From Pseudomonas sp. JUb42 (GTDB lineage: Bacteria; Pseudomonadota; Gammaproteobacteria; Pseudomonadales; Pseudomonadaceae), in NCBI RefSeq assembly GCF_024807945.1, contig NZ_JANUFD010000018.1:62001-126000 (forward strand): 64,000 nucleotides of DNA, written 5' to 3'. The notes under the pieces were generated by a model, which made no database searches, had not been told where the DNA came from, and worked only from the letters and a program-made list of their open reading frames with translations. Shown piece after piece: positions 35,255 to 43,355 of the stretch; position 1 is the stretch's first letter, and every line of letters begins with the position of its first letter. The translations under genes and the position numbers were made by a program.

Positions 35255-36667
35255 ATGGTTTCGCTCTCCCCCGCTGCCGACGGCATCGACCTTTCGCGTG
35301 CGGCCCAGGTTTCGGCGCGCATCGACCGCCTGCCTGCGGTCGCGACTCTGTGGCGCCTGGTGGCACTGTTGTCCATTGGCGGCTTTTTCGAGCTGTATGA
35401 CCTGTTCCAGACCGCCTATATCAGCCCCGGCCTGATTCGCGACGGCATTTTTGCCACCGGCAACCTCGGGGTGTTCGGTTTTTCCGATCAGGCCGCTTTC
35501 GCCTCGGCCACCTTCCTTGGCCTGTTTCTCGGCGCCAGCCTGCTAAGCCCGATTGCCGACCGCTTCGGCCGCCGGGCGATCTTCACCTTTGCCCTGATCT
35601 GGTACACCGTCGCCACCGTATTGATGGGCGTGCAGAGTTCGGCACTGGGCATCATCTGCATGCGCTTTCTGGTGGGCATTGGTCTGGGTATCGAACTGGT
35701 GACCATCGACACCTACCTGTCGGAACTGGTGCCCAAACGCATGCGCAGTTCGGCTTTTGCCTTTGCCTTTTTCGTGCAATTTCTTTCCGTACCCGCCGTC
35801 GCACTGATGTCCTGGTGGCTGGTACCTCAGACGCCGTTCGGCTATTCCGGCTGGCGTTGGGTGGTGATTGCCAGTGCGGTATTCGCCCTGTTTGTCTGGT
35901 GGTTGCGTGCGCGTCTGCCAGAGTCGCCACGCTGGCTGGCGCAACAGGGACGCTTCGCCGAGGCCGAGGGCATTCTCGACCGGCTTGAAGCCCGCTGCGT
36001 AAAAGAGCACGGCCAAGCCCTGGAAACCCCGGTGCCGGAAGCCGTGAGCATCGAAGGCCATGGCCGCTTCGCCGATATCTGGCAAGCGCCCTATCGCCGC
36101 CGCGCCGTGATGCTGATCGTGTTCCATGTGTTCCAGGCCATCGGTTTCTTTGGCTTTGGTAACTGGCTGCCCGCCCTGCTTTCGGGCCAAGGCGTCAGCG
36201 TCACCCACAGCCTGGGCTATGCCTTCGTGATTACTCTGGCGTACCCCTTGGGGCCGTTACTGTTCGTGCGTTATGCCAACCGTTTCGAAAACAAATGGCA
36301 GATCGTCGGCTCGGCCCTGGGCACCATGATCTTCGGCAGCCTGTTTGCCTTCCAGACCACCGCCACGGGCCTGATCGTCTGCGGGGTGATGATCACGTTC
36401 TGCAACGCCTGGTTGAGCTTTGCCTATCACTCGTACCAGAGCGAGCTGTTCCCGACCAATATCCGTGCCCGTGCGGTGGGTTTCTGTTACTCGTTCAGCC
36501 GTCTTTCAACCGTGTTCAGCAGTCTGCTGATCGGCTTTTTCCTTGACCATTTCGGAACGCCGGGGGTGCTGACGTTTATCGTCTGCAGCATGTTGATCGT
36601 GATGATCACCATCGGCCGCTTCGGCCCCCGCACGCGCAATCTGGCCCTGGAAAATATCGCTCACTAA
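35255..36667 (+). CDS. MFS transporter, metabolite:proton symporter type
   Basis: A 470-residue inner-membrane transporter of the major facilitator superfamily with about twelve hydrophobic segments. The inter-helix loop motif DRFGRRAIF lies between helices 2 and 3, and PESPRWLAQQGRFAEAE follows helix 6, typical of sugar-porter and metabolite:H+ symporter members. The N-terminal FFELYDLFQTAYI segment is also typical. The substrate is unknown. It is convergent with a short DUF6555-like gene three bases downstream. Confidence 0.88.
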   Translation: MVSLSPAADGIDLSRAAQVSARIDRLPAVATLWRLVALLSIGGFFELYDLFQTAYISPGLIRDGIFATGNLGVFGFSDQAAFASATFLGLFLGASLLSPIADRFGRRAIFTFALIWYTVATVLMGVQSSALGIICMRFLVGIGLGIELVTIDTYLSELVPKRMRSSAFAFAFFVQFLSVPAVALMSWWLVPQTPFGYSGWRWVVIASAVFALFVWWLRARLPESPRWLAQQGRFAEAEGILDRLEARCVKEHGQALETPVPEAVSIEGHGRFADIWQAPYRRRAVMLIVFHVFQAIGFFGFGNWLPALLSGQGVSVTHSLGYAFVITLAYPLGPLLFVRYANRFENKWQIVGSALGTMIFGSLFAFQTTATGLIVCGVMITFCNAWLSFAYHSYQSELFPTNIRARAVGFCYSFSRLSTVFSSLLIGFFLDHFGTPGVLTFIVCSMLIVMITIGRFGPRTRNLALENIAH

Positions 36668-36670
36668 GCC

Positions 36671-36895
36671 TCAGGCCTGAGTCCATTCAACATTGGTTAC
36701 GCCGAAATGTTCGGCATAAGGTTTAGTGACACGGGGCACTTTCTCGGTGCGGTACTTGGGTATGCGGCCCAGTCCCGCATCGATACTGGCGTGATGCCAC
36801 GCCTCACTGTTATCCATATGTTGAGCACTGATATAGAACGACTTGAACGCACCGTTTAATAAGTAATCAATGCGGTAGTGTTTGCTCTGGGACAT
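36671..36895 (-). CDS. DUF6555-like small protein
   Basis: A 74-residue protein beginning MSQSKHYRIDYLLNGAFKSF and ending with an NVEW segment. I associate this pattern with DUF6555, a small Pseudomonas family of unknown function. A GGAGG site lies before the ATG. It ends three bases from the MFS gene on the opposite strand. No catalytic motif is seen. Confidence 0.75.
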   Translation of the reverse strand: MSQSKHYRIDYLLNGAFKSFYISAQHMDNSEAWHHASIDAGLGRIPKYRTEKVPRVTKPYAEHFGVTNVEWTQA

Positions 36896-36973
36896 CTGCG
36901 TTGCGCCTCCGTTAGTGGCATCCTTGGAATTACAACGGACCGGCGGGCAATTAAAAAAATTCCGTCTTTTTTA

Positions 36974-37004
36974 AAGTCGGCAGACCAATAGCATCTGCCG
37001 ACTT
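36974..37004 (-). terminator. hairpin downstream of norR
   Basis: AAGTCGGCAGA and TCTGCCGACTT form an 11-base perfect stem with a 9-base loop, 13 bases past the norR stop. The distal sequence is AT-rich but not a simple T tract, so it is a probable terminator. Confidence 0.55.
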
Positions 37005-37016
37005 GAATAACCGCGC

Positions 37017-38570
37017 TCAGCGAATCCCCAGGCGCTTGGCCAGTCGGCTGAGATTGGCTCTATCCACGCTCAGCTCACGGGCAACTAGCGCCCATTTGCC
37101 TTGATGCCGAACCAGGGCGTCGTCGATGAGCACTTTCTGGTAGTGGTCGACAGCGCTTTTCAGGCTCTCGCCCTGATTGACCGAAACTGGCCTGTCCTGC
37201 CCAATCTGCGGCTCGCTGACAGGTTGTTCCTGCGCAAGATCCAGGGCAGCGGCTTCGATGGTGAGGATGCGCGGGCGCTCACTGTGCTCGGCCAGGGACT
37301 TGAGCACGGCGCGGCTGATCAGGTGCTCCAGCTCACGGACATTGCCGGGCCAGGAGTAGCCGACCAGCAGTTTCTGCGCCTCGGGGTTGAGCCGCAGGCT
37401 GCGCAGGCCCATGCGTGCGCGGTTTTCTTCGAGGAAGAAACCCGCCAGCAGCAGGACATCTCTGCCGCGCTCGCGCAGTGGCGGAACACGCAGGGGATAG
37501 ACACTCAAACGGTGGTACAGGTCAGCGCGAAAACGCCCGGCGCGTACTTCCTCGGCCAGATCGCGGTTGGTCGCAGCGATGATGCGTACGTCGACGTGAT
37601 GTTCCTGATCAGAGCCGACCCGCTGCAACTGGCCGCTTTGCAGCACCCGCAGCAGCTTGGCCTGAACCGGCAGCGGCAGTTCGCCAACTTCATCGAGAAA
37701 CAGCGTACCGCCGGCAGCCAACTCGAATTTGCCGCTGCGCCCGCTGACCGCACCGGAGAACGCGCCCTTGACGTGACCGAACAGCTCACTTTCCACCAAC
37801 AGCTCCGGCAAGGCCGCGCAGTTGAGGCTGATCAGCGGTTTCTGCGCCCGTGGCGACTGGCGGTGAATGGCTTCGGCCACCAGCTCCTTGCCGCAACCGG
37901 TCTCTCCGGTGATCAACACGGTCAACGGGCTGTTGCCCACCAGCTGGATCTCCTCCTGCAAACGCTTGTGCACCGGGCTCTGACCGATCAGTTCACGGGG
38001 GTTGCGACCACCGGCAGCGCGTTTATAGATTTCCGCGAGCTGGCGCTGGTCCTCGAAATTGCGCGCCAGTTGCTGGATGCGTTCGCTGGCCATCACCGTG
38101 GCCGCCGCCAGGCTGGCAAAGGCTTGCAGGTTATCCAGGTCGGCCTGACCGAAGCTGGTCGGGTCAAGTGAGTCGAGGGTGATCAGGCCCCAGAGCTTGT
38201 CCTGCACGTACAGCGGGCAGCCCAGGCAGTCGTGCACTTCAAGATGCCCGGCCAGGCCCTGGACCAGGCCGTCGTAGGGATCCGGCAGTTCGCAGTCGCT
38301 GGCAAAGCGCGTCGGCCCGAGGTTTTCCATGATGATCTTCAGGCGCGGATGCTCATCGACCTTGAAGCGCCGCCCCAGGGTATCCGGGCTGAGCCCCTCC
38401 ACCGAGAGCGGCACCAGCACGCCACCTTCCAGCTTGAGCAGGGCCACAGCATCACTGGGCAGCAACTGCCGCAGCGAACTCAGCAGGCGTCGGTAGCGCT
38501 CATCGTCCGGCAACTCACGGGACAGGTCGGCCACCAGGGGCACCAGGGCGGACAGCAAGGGATGTGTCAT
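37017..38570 (-). CDS. norR: NorR-type nitric-oxide-responsive sigma-54 activator
   Basis: A 517-residue enhancer-binding protein. A GAF domain (about residues 1-170) keeps the iron-centre residues seen in E. coli NorR: Arg in HPRL, Asp in LPDPYDGL and Cys in VHDCLGCPL. The AAA+ domain has Walker A GETGCGKE, Walker B GGTLFLDEV and the sigma-54 contact loop GAFSGA (usual GAFTGA). A Fis-type HTH ends the protein (LVARELSVDRANLSRLAKRL). It would activate NO-detoxification genes, which are not adjacent. A GTCATTATGAC NorR box lies upstream at 38601, so it probably autoregulates. Confidence 0.92.
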   Translation of the reverse strand: MTHPLLSALVPLVADLSRELPDDERYRRLLSSLRQLLPSDAVALLKLEGGVLVPLSVEGLSPDTLGRRFKVDEHPRLKIIMENLGPTRFASDCELPDPYDGLVQGLAGHLEVHDCLGCPLYVQDKLWGLITLDSLDPTSFGQADLDNLQAFASLAAATVMASERIQQLARNFEDQRQLAEIYKRAAGGRNPRELIGQSPVHKRLQEEIQLVGNSPLTVLITGETGCGKELVAEAIHRQSPRAQKPLISLNCAALPELLVESELFGHVKGAFSGAVSGRSGKFELAAGGTLFLDEVGELPLPVQAKLLRVLQSGQLQRVGSDQEHHVDVRIIAATNRDLAEEVRAGRFRADLYHRLSVYPLRVPPLRERGRDVLLLAGFFLEENRARMGLRSLRLNPEAQKLLVGYSWPGNVRELEHLISRAVLKSLAEHSERPRILTIEAAALDLAQEQPVSEPQIGQDRPVSVNQGESLKSAVDHYQKVLIDDALVRHQGKWALVARELSVDRANLSRLAKRLGIR

Positions 38571-38600
38571 TACGACTCCAGGGCAACGGCCATGCAAGGG

Positions 38601-38611
38601 GTCATTATGAC
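38601..38611. promoter_or_regulatory. NorR-binding box upstream of norR
   Basis: GTCATTATGAC fits the NorR core GT-N7-AC in the GTCA-N3-TGAC form, and the symmetry extends to GGGTCATTATGACCC. It is 31 bases upstream of the norR start. Only one copy is visible, whereas NorR-activated promoters usually have three, so autoregulation is more likely than activation. Confidence 0.55.
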
Positions 38612-38820
38612 CCTGATCACGGGCCGCGTGAATGGATAATCCGCCTGCAGACGACGGACTATCGACTGCATATTGTTAATCAATTGAAACAGCAACAACG
38701 TCGACATTTCTGACGCCAGCCCACTGACGAACAAGTTGCAGGGCTATTGATTTTATTGAGATGGAGAATTCGCAGTTACGTTACATAGTGCCCCTGTCCC
38801 CCCGGCCGGAGTGCTGATCA

Positions 38821-40272
38821 ATGCCCAGAATTCAGGGAAGAGTTCTCGAAACTTACCCACCCTTAGTTGTCGATCTCGACGGCACTTTATTGCGCTCTGA
38901 CTTGTTGCTGGAAACAACAATGGCATTCGTTCGAAGCCATCCCTTGCAACTTTTCAAACTGTTTGGGTGGCTGATCCACGGCAAGGCAGCACTCAAGCAA
39001 GGTCTGGCCCTGGCCACTCAGCTCGACGTTACGGTATTGCCCTACGACCCGGCCGTCATCGAGCTGATCGAGACCGAGCGAGCCGGTGGCCGCATGATCA
39101 TCCTCGCCACTGCCGCCCACGACAGCCTGGCCCGGCGGATTGCCGAGCACTTGCAATTGTTCGATCTGGTCTGGGCTTCCGACGCCGAACGCAATCTGTC
39201 GGCGGACAACAAGCGCGATGTGCTGGTGGCGCATTACGGTGAGGGCGGCTTCGACTACATGGGCAATTCCCGGGATGACTTGAGCGTCTGGCAGGCATCG
39301 CGCAAGGCCATTGTGGTCAACCCCGAGGCCGGTGTGCAAAGCCGCGCTCAAGCGCAGGGCAATGTCGAGCAGGTGATCGAGTCGAACCGGGCCAGCCTAA
39401 AGGACTGGCGCAAGGCCCTGCGCCTGCACCAATGGATGAAAAACGCGCTGATTTTCGTGCCATTGCTGGCAGCGCATCAGCTCAATCAGCCGCTGCAAGT
39501 GCTCAACGGCCTGCTGGCCTTCCTGTTTTTCGGCCTGTGCGCCTCCAGCGTGTACATCCTCAACGACTTGCTGGACCTCACCGACGACCGTCATCACCAG
39601 AGCAAGCGCAATCGGCCGTTCGCCAGCGGGCGTCTGTCGATCAGATCCGGGCTGGTGCTGGTGCCGCTCTTGCTGCTCGGTGCCTTCGGCGGCGCCGCGC
39701 TGCTCCTGCCCTGGCAGTTCTGCGCCGTGCTGGGGGCCTATTACCTGCTGACGCTGGCGTATTCGCTGTCGCTGAAACGGCAGATGACCCTCGACGTGAT
39801 CGTCCTCGCAGCGCTCTATACCTCACGCATCCTCGCCGGTGCCGCCGCCTTCAACCTGCCGCTGACGTTCTGGATCCTGGCCTTTTCCATGTTCATGTTC
39901 CTCAGCCTGGCGCTGGTCAAACGCTATGCGGAACTGCGCGAAGCCCGGCTCAAGGACCTCAAGGACAAGACCCGCGGCCGCGGTTACTACCCCGCCGATC
40001 TGGACATGATTGCTTCCCTCGGCGCCACTTCCGGGCATCTGGCGGTCATGGTCCTGGCGCTCTACATCCACGAAGGCACCACGGTGGCGCTATACAGCCA
40101 TCCCCATGTGATCTGGCTGGCCTGCCCGCTGCTGCTGTTCTGGATCACCCGGGTGTGGATGCTGACCCATCGCGGACAAATGAATGATGACCCGGTGGTG
40201 TTCGCCATTCGCGACCGGGTCAGCCAGTTGATCGGTGCGTTGTTCGCCCTGGTGTTCTGGATCGCCGCATGA
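38821..40272 (+). CDS. HAD-UbiA fusion, decaprenyl-phosphate phosphoribosyltransferase (DPPR synthase) type
   Basis: A 483-residue fusion. Residues about 12-190 form a HAD phosphatase domain with DxD at Asp18/Asp20 (VVDLDGTLL), a Lys in NKRDVL and GNSRDD as motif IV. Residues about 195-483 form a UbiA-type membrane prenyltransferase with Asn248-Asp249-xx-Asp252 and Asp255 (NDLLDLTDD) and a second Asp325 (MTLDVIVLA). The transferase would join phosphoribosyl pyrophosphate to a polyprenyl phosphate. The HAD part could remove the 5' phosphate. It is the first gene of the arabinose-type operon and overlaps the next gene by ATGA. Confidence 0.85.
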   Translation: MPRIQGRVLETYPPLVVDLDGTLLRSDLLLETTMAFVRSHPLQLFKLFGWLIHGKAALKQGLALATQLDVTVLPYDPAVIELIETERAGGRMIILATAAHDSLARRIAEHLQLFDLVWASDAERNLSADNKRDVLVAHYGEGGFDYMGNSRDDLSVWQASRKAIVVNPEAGVQSRAQAQGNVEQVIESNRASLKDWRKALRLHQWMKNALIFVPLLAAHQLNQPLQVLNGLLAFLFFGLCASSVYILNDLLDLTDDRHHQSKRNRPFASGRLSIRSGLVLVPLLLLGAFGGAALLLPWQFCAVLGAYYLLTLAYSLSLKRQMTLDVIVLAALYTSRILAGAAAFNLPLTFWILAFSMFMFLSLALVKRYAELREARLKDLKDKTRGRGYYPADLDMIASLGATSGHLAVMVLALYIHEGTTVALYSHPHVIWLACPLLLFWITRVWMLTHRGQMNDDPVVFAIRDRVSQLIGALFALVFWIAA

Positions 40273-41585
40273 ATACCGACCTGCATTCGTGGGGGCGCTA
40301 CCCCCTGGCCGCGCAACAGGGCCATGCCTGCCCGTGGATCGACGACCTCAGCGGCCATGTCAGCCAGGTGATCCGCGATCACGGCAGCAGCCTGCCCTAC
40401 GGCAATGGCCGCAGTTATGGCGACAGTTGCCTGGCCGCCAGCGATCAGGTGCTGCAGATGCGCAGCCTCGACCGTTTTATCCGCGCCGACTGGTTAAACG
40501 GCACAATCCGCGTCGAGGCCGGCATCACCTTGGCCGAGGTCCTCGCGGCGGCGATTCCCCAAGGCTGGTTTCTGCCAGTGACCCCCGGCACGCGCTTCGC
40601 CACCATCGGCGGCGCCATCGCCAACGACGTACATGGCAAGAACCATCACCTGCGTGGCACTTTCGGCCGCCATGTATTGCGCTTTGGCCTGCTGCGCCAT
40701 GGCGAATCGGCGCGCATCTGTTCGGCGCTGGAAAATCCGCAGCTGTTCGCCGCGAGCATCGGCGGCCTGGGCCTGACCGGAGTGATCAACTGGGCCGACC
40801 TGCAACTGATGCCGATCCAGGCCAGTCAGATCGATACCCAGATGGTGCGCTTCGCCAACCTGGCGGAGTTCTTCAGCCTGTCCGCTGAACTGGATCATTT
40901 GCACGAGTACAGCGTGGCCTGGGTCGACTGTCTGGCCAAGGGCAGCGAAACCGGCCGTGGCGTATTCATCGTCGGCGATCATGCCCGCTATGGCAGCCTC
41001 GACGTCTGCCATGGGCGCTTGCTGAGCGTGCCCTTCACGCCGCCCTTCTCGCTGATCAATCGTCTGTCGCTACAGACGTTCAACACCCTGTACTGGCACG
41101 CCCACCCGGCCAAATCCAGCCAGCAGCGCAGCGCCTATGAGCCGTTCTTTTATCCGCTGGATCGGCTGCAGCACTGGAACCGCATCTATGGTCCGAGGGG
41201 ATTCCAGCAGTACCAGTGTGTGATTCCCGAGGCAGCTGCTGAAGTCGCCATGGCCGAACTGCTGGGGGCCATTGCCGACTCCGGCCAGGGTTCGTTTCTG
41301 GCGGTGCTCAAGCGCTGCGGCGACATGACCTCGCCGGGCTTGCTGTCGTTTCCGCTGCCGGGCACCTCCCTGGCCCTGGACTTCCCGCAGCACGCCGATC
41401 TGACCCACAGCCTGTTTCCGCGCCTGGATGCCATCGTTCGGGCAGCGGGCGGCCGACTTTACCCGGCCAAGGATGCGCATATGAGTGGCAGCGATTTTCG
41501 CCAGGCCTATCCCGCCTGGGAGCAACTGGAAGCGCTGCGCGACCCTTCCCTGATGTCCCGCTTCTGGAAACGAGTGATCCTATGA
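40269..41585 (+). CDS. FAD-linked decaprenylphosphoryl-ribose oxidase-like protein (DprE1 type)
   Basis: A 438-residue FAD-linked oxidoreductase of the vanillyl-alcohol-oxidase fold. FAD-domain motifs are LPYGNGRSYGDS and TIGGAIANDVHGKNHH, both very like mycobacterial DprE1. The C-terminal LYPAKDAHMSG segment also matches. DprE1 oxidises decaprenylphosphoryl-D-ribose at C2'. The gene overlaps both neighbours by ATGA, so translation is coupled. The enzyme is likely membrane-associated. No signal peptide is seen. Confidence 0.87.
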   Translation: MNTDLHSWGRYPLAAQQGHACPWIDDLSGHVSQVIRDHGSSLPYGNGRSYGDSCLAASDQVLQMRSLDRFIRADWLNGTIRVEAGITLAEVLAAAIPQGWFLPVTPGTRFATIGGAIANDVHGKNHHLRGTFGRHVLRFGLLRHGESARICSALENPQLFAASIGGLGLTGVINWADLQLMPIQASQIDTQMVRFANLAEFFSLSAELDHLHEYSVAWVDCLAKGSETGRGVFIVGDHARYGSLDVCHGRLLSVPFTPPFSLINRLSLQTFNTLYWHAHPAKSSQQRSAYEPFFYPLDRLQHWNRIYGPRGFQQYQCVIPEAAAEVAMAELLGAIADSGQGSFLAVLKRCGDMTSPGLLSFPLPGTSLALDFPQHADLTHSLFPRLDAIVRAAGGRLYPAKDAHMSGSDFRQAYPAWEQLEALRDPSLMSRFWKRVIL

Positions 41586-42322
41586 AACGAGTCCTGATCA
41601 TTGGCGCCACTTCGGCCATTGCCACCGCCTGCGCCCGCCTGTGGGCCGCCGAAGGCAGTGATTTCTTCCTGGTCGCACGCCAGGCCGACAAACTGGAAAT
41701 CACCGCCGCCGACCTCAAGGGTCGCGGTGCGCAAAAGGTGGTCGGACACAGCATGGACGCCACCGATATCGCCGCCTACCCGCAGATGCTCGCCCTGTGC
41801 CTGCAAGCCCTGGGGCAGATCGATGTGGCGCTGATCGCCCATGGCACCCTGCCCGATCAGAAAGCCTGCGAGCAGGATGTCGACTTGGCCATGCAGGCGT
41901 TCGCCATCAACGGCACCTCGGTGATTGCCCTGCTGACGGTTCTGGCCAGACAGTTCGAAACCCAGCGCTGCGGCACCCTGGCGGTGATTTCTTCGGTGGC
42001 AGGTGATCGCGGGCGCCCCTCCAACTACCTGTATGGCGCGGCCAAGGCGGCGGTCACGACCTTTAGCGAAGGCTTGCAGGCGCGGCTGTTCAAGGTCGGC
42101 GTGCATGTGCTGACGATCAAGCCGGGCTTTGTCGATACACCCATGACCCGCGGCCTGAACTTGCCGGCGGCGCTGGTGGCGCAACCGGCCCAGGTCGCCG
42201 AGCGCATTGTCCATGGCATTACCCACAAGGTGCCGAGCCTGTATGCGCCGGGGTTCTGGGCCTTGATCATGCTGGTGATCCGCGCCATTCCACAGCCGCT
42301 ATTCAAGAGGCTGAACCTGTGA
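41582..42322 (+). CDS. short-chain dehydrogenase, DprE2-like
   Basis: A 246-residue SDR reductase. The nucleotide motif is VLIIGATSAIATACARLW, and the active-site Ser and YxxxK are in ISSVAGDRGRPSNYLYGAAKAAV, close to the DprE2 pattern. It would reduce the 2'-keto intermediate to decaprenylphosphoryl-D-arabinose. It overlaps the DprE1-like gene by ATGA and its TGA overlaps the next GTG start. A short hydrophobic C-terminus (FWALIMLVIRAIPQP) may anchor it at the membrane. Confidence 0.87.
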   Translation: MKRVLIIGATSAIATACARLWAAEGSDFFLVARQADKLEITAADLKGRGAQKVVGHSMDATDIAAYPQMLALCLQALGQIDVALIAHGTLPDQKACEQDVDLAMQAFAINGTSVIALLTVLARQFETQRCGTLAVISSVAGDRGRPSNYLYGAAKAAVTTFSEGLQARLFKVGVHVLTIKPGFVDTPMTRGLNLPAALVAQPAQVAERIVHGITHKVPSLYAPGFWALIMLVIRAIPQPLFKRLNL

Positions 42323-43299
42323 GCGAGGCATCGGTGAACAAAAGCCTTAGCCTGTCCGGCTGGCGTTACCGCGCCGTGGTGCTTTCCGTAGTGGTCTCGG
42401 CTCTTGGCTATTTGGGATTTTCCCTGTGGGGCGGCTGGCAGGCGGTCAGCAACGCCATTGCCGAAGTCGGCCTGATCGGGATTGTGATTGCCCTGGGCAT
42501 GTCATCGCTGAACTATGCCCTGCGCTTCATCCGCTGGCAGATCTACCTCAATGTGCTCGGCCACCGCCTGCCCTGGCGACCAAGCCTGAATATCTACCTG
42601 GCCGGCTTTGCCCTGACCACCACCCCCGGCAAGGCCGGCGAAGCCCTGCGTGGGGTACTGCTCAAGACCTGGGACGTGCCCTACCCCCACAGTTTTGCGG
42701 CGTTTTTCAGCGAGCGCCTGTCGGACCTGTTCGCCGTGGTACTGCTGGCGCTGTTCGGCCTGTCCCTGTACCCGGCGGCGCAAACCATGGTGGTCGCGGG
42801 CGTGGCGCTGATCGTCATGGCCTTGCTGATGCTCTCCCAACGGCGCCTGCTTGAGCGTCTGGCCCAGGCCAGTGCCCATGGGGACAGCCGTCTGCATCGG
42901 CTGTGCGGGCATCTGTTGGAGGTGTTGTTGCAGGCCCAACACTGCCATCGCCTCAAGCTGCTGCCCGGCGTGACCCTGCTCAGCGTGCTGGCCTGGGGCG
43001 CCGAGGCGGTGGCGTTTCACTGGATCCTCGGCTGGATGGGTGCCGATATCAGCCTGACCTTTGCCGTGTTCGTCTATGCCCTGGCCATGCTCGCCGGGGC
43101 CATCAGCTTCATGCCCGGCGGCCTGGGTGGTGCCGAGGCTGTGATGGTCGCGCTGCTGATGTGGAAAGGCATGGCCAGCGCCGATGCCATTGCCGCCACC
43201 GTGCTGATTCGCCTGGCGACCCTGTGGTTTGCCGTGGGCATCGGCGCGTTGATGCTGCTGCGCATCAGGCGCACCGGGCAAACGGAGGAGGCGATTTGA
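42319..43299 (+). CDS. flippase-like membrane protein (LPG-synthase-TM / UPF0104 family)
   Basis: A 326-residue integral membrane protein with about seven to eight hydrophobic helices, starting with GTG overlapping the upstream stop (GTGA). It carries the family segments LRFIRWQIYL, TTPGKAGEALRGVLLK and FMPGGLGGAEAVMVALL. The family includes the flippase-like domain of MprF and other YbhN-like proteins. In this operon it is well placed to move the lipid-linked pentose across the inner membrane. That role is inferred. Confidence 0.82.
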   Translation: MSEASVNKSLSLSGWRYRAVVLSVVVSALGYLGFSLWGGWQAVSNAIAEVGLIGIVIALGMSSLNYALRFIRWQIYLNVLGHRLPWRPSLNIYLAGFALTTTPGKAGEALRGVLLKTWDVPYPHSFAAFFSERLSDLFAVVLLALFGLSLYPAAQTMVVAGVALIVMALLMLSQRRLLERLAQASAHGDSRLHRLCGHLLEVLLQAQHCHRLKLLPGVTLLSVLAWGAEAVAFHWILGWMGADISLTFAVFVYALAMLAGAISFMPGGLGGAEAVMVALLMWKGMASADAIAATVLIRLATLWFAVGIGALMLLRIRRTGQTEEAI

Positions 43300-43355
43300 G
43301 ATTTTATCGATTGAGCGCAGCCAGGACGGTTGCGACACGGCATAGGAGCGAAAGT

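Noticed and set aside
42903..43355. Upstream extension of the GT-C gene
   Set aside because: It reads through the flippase gene in another frame, and the ATG at 43356 has the ribosome site.
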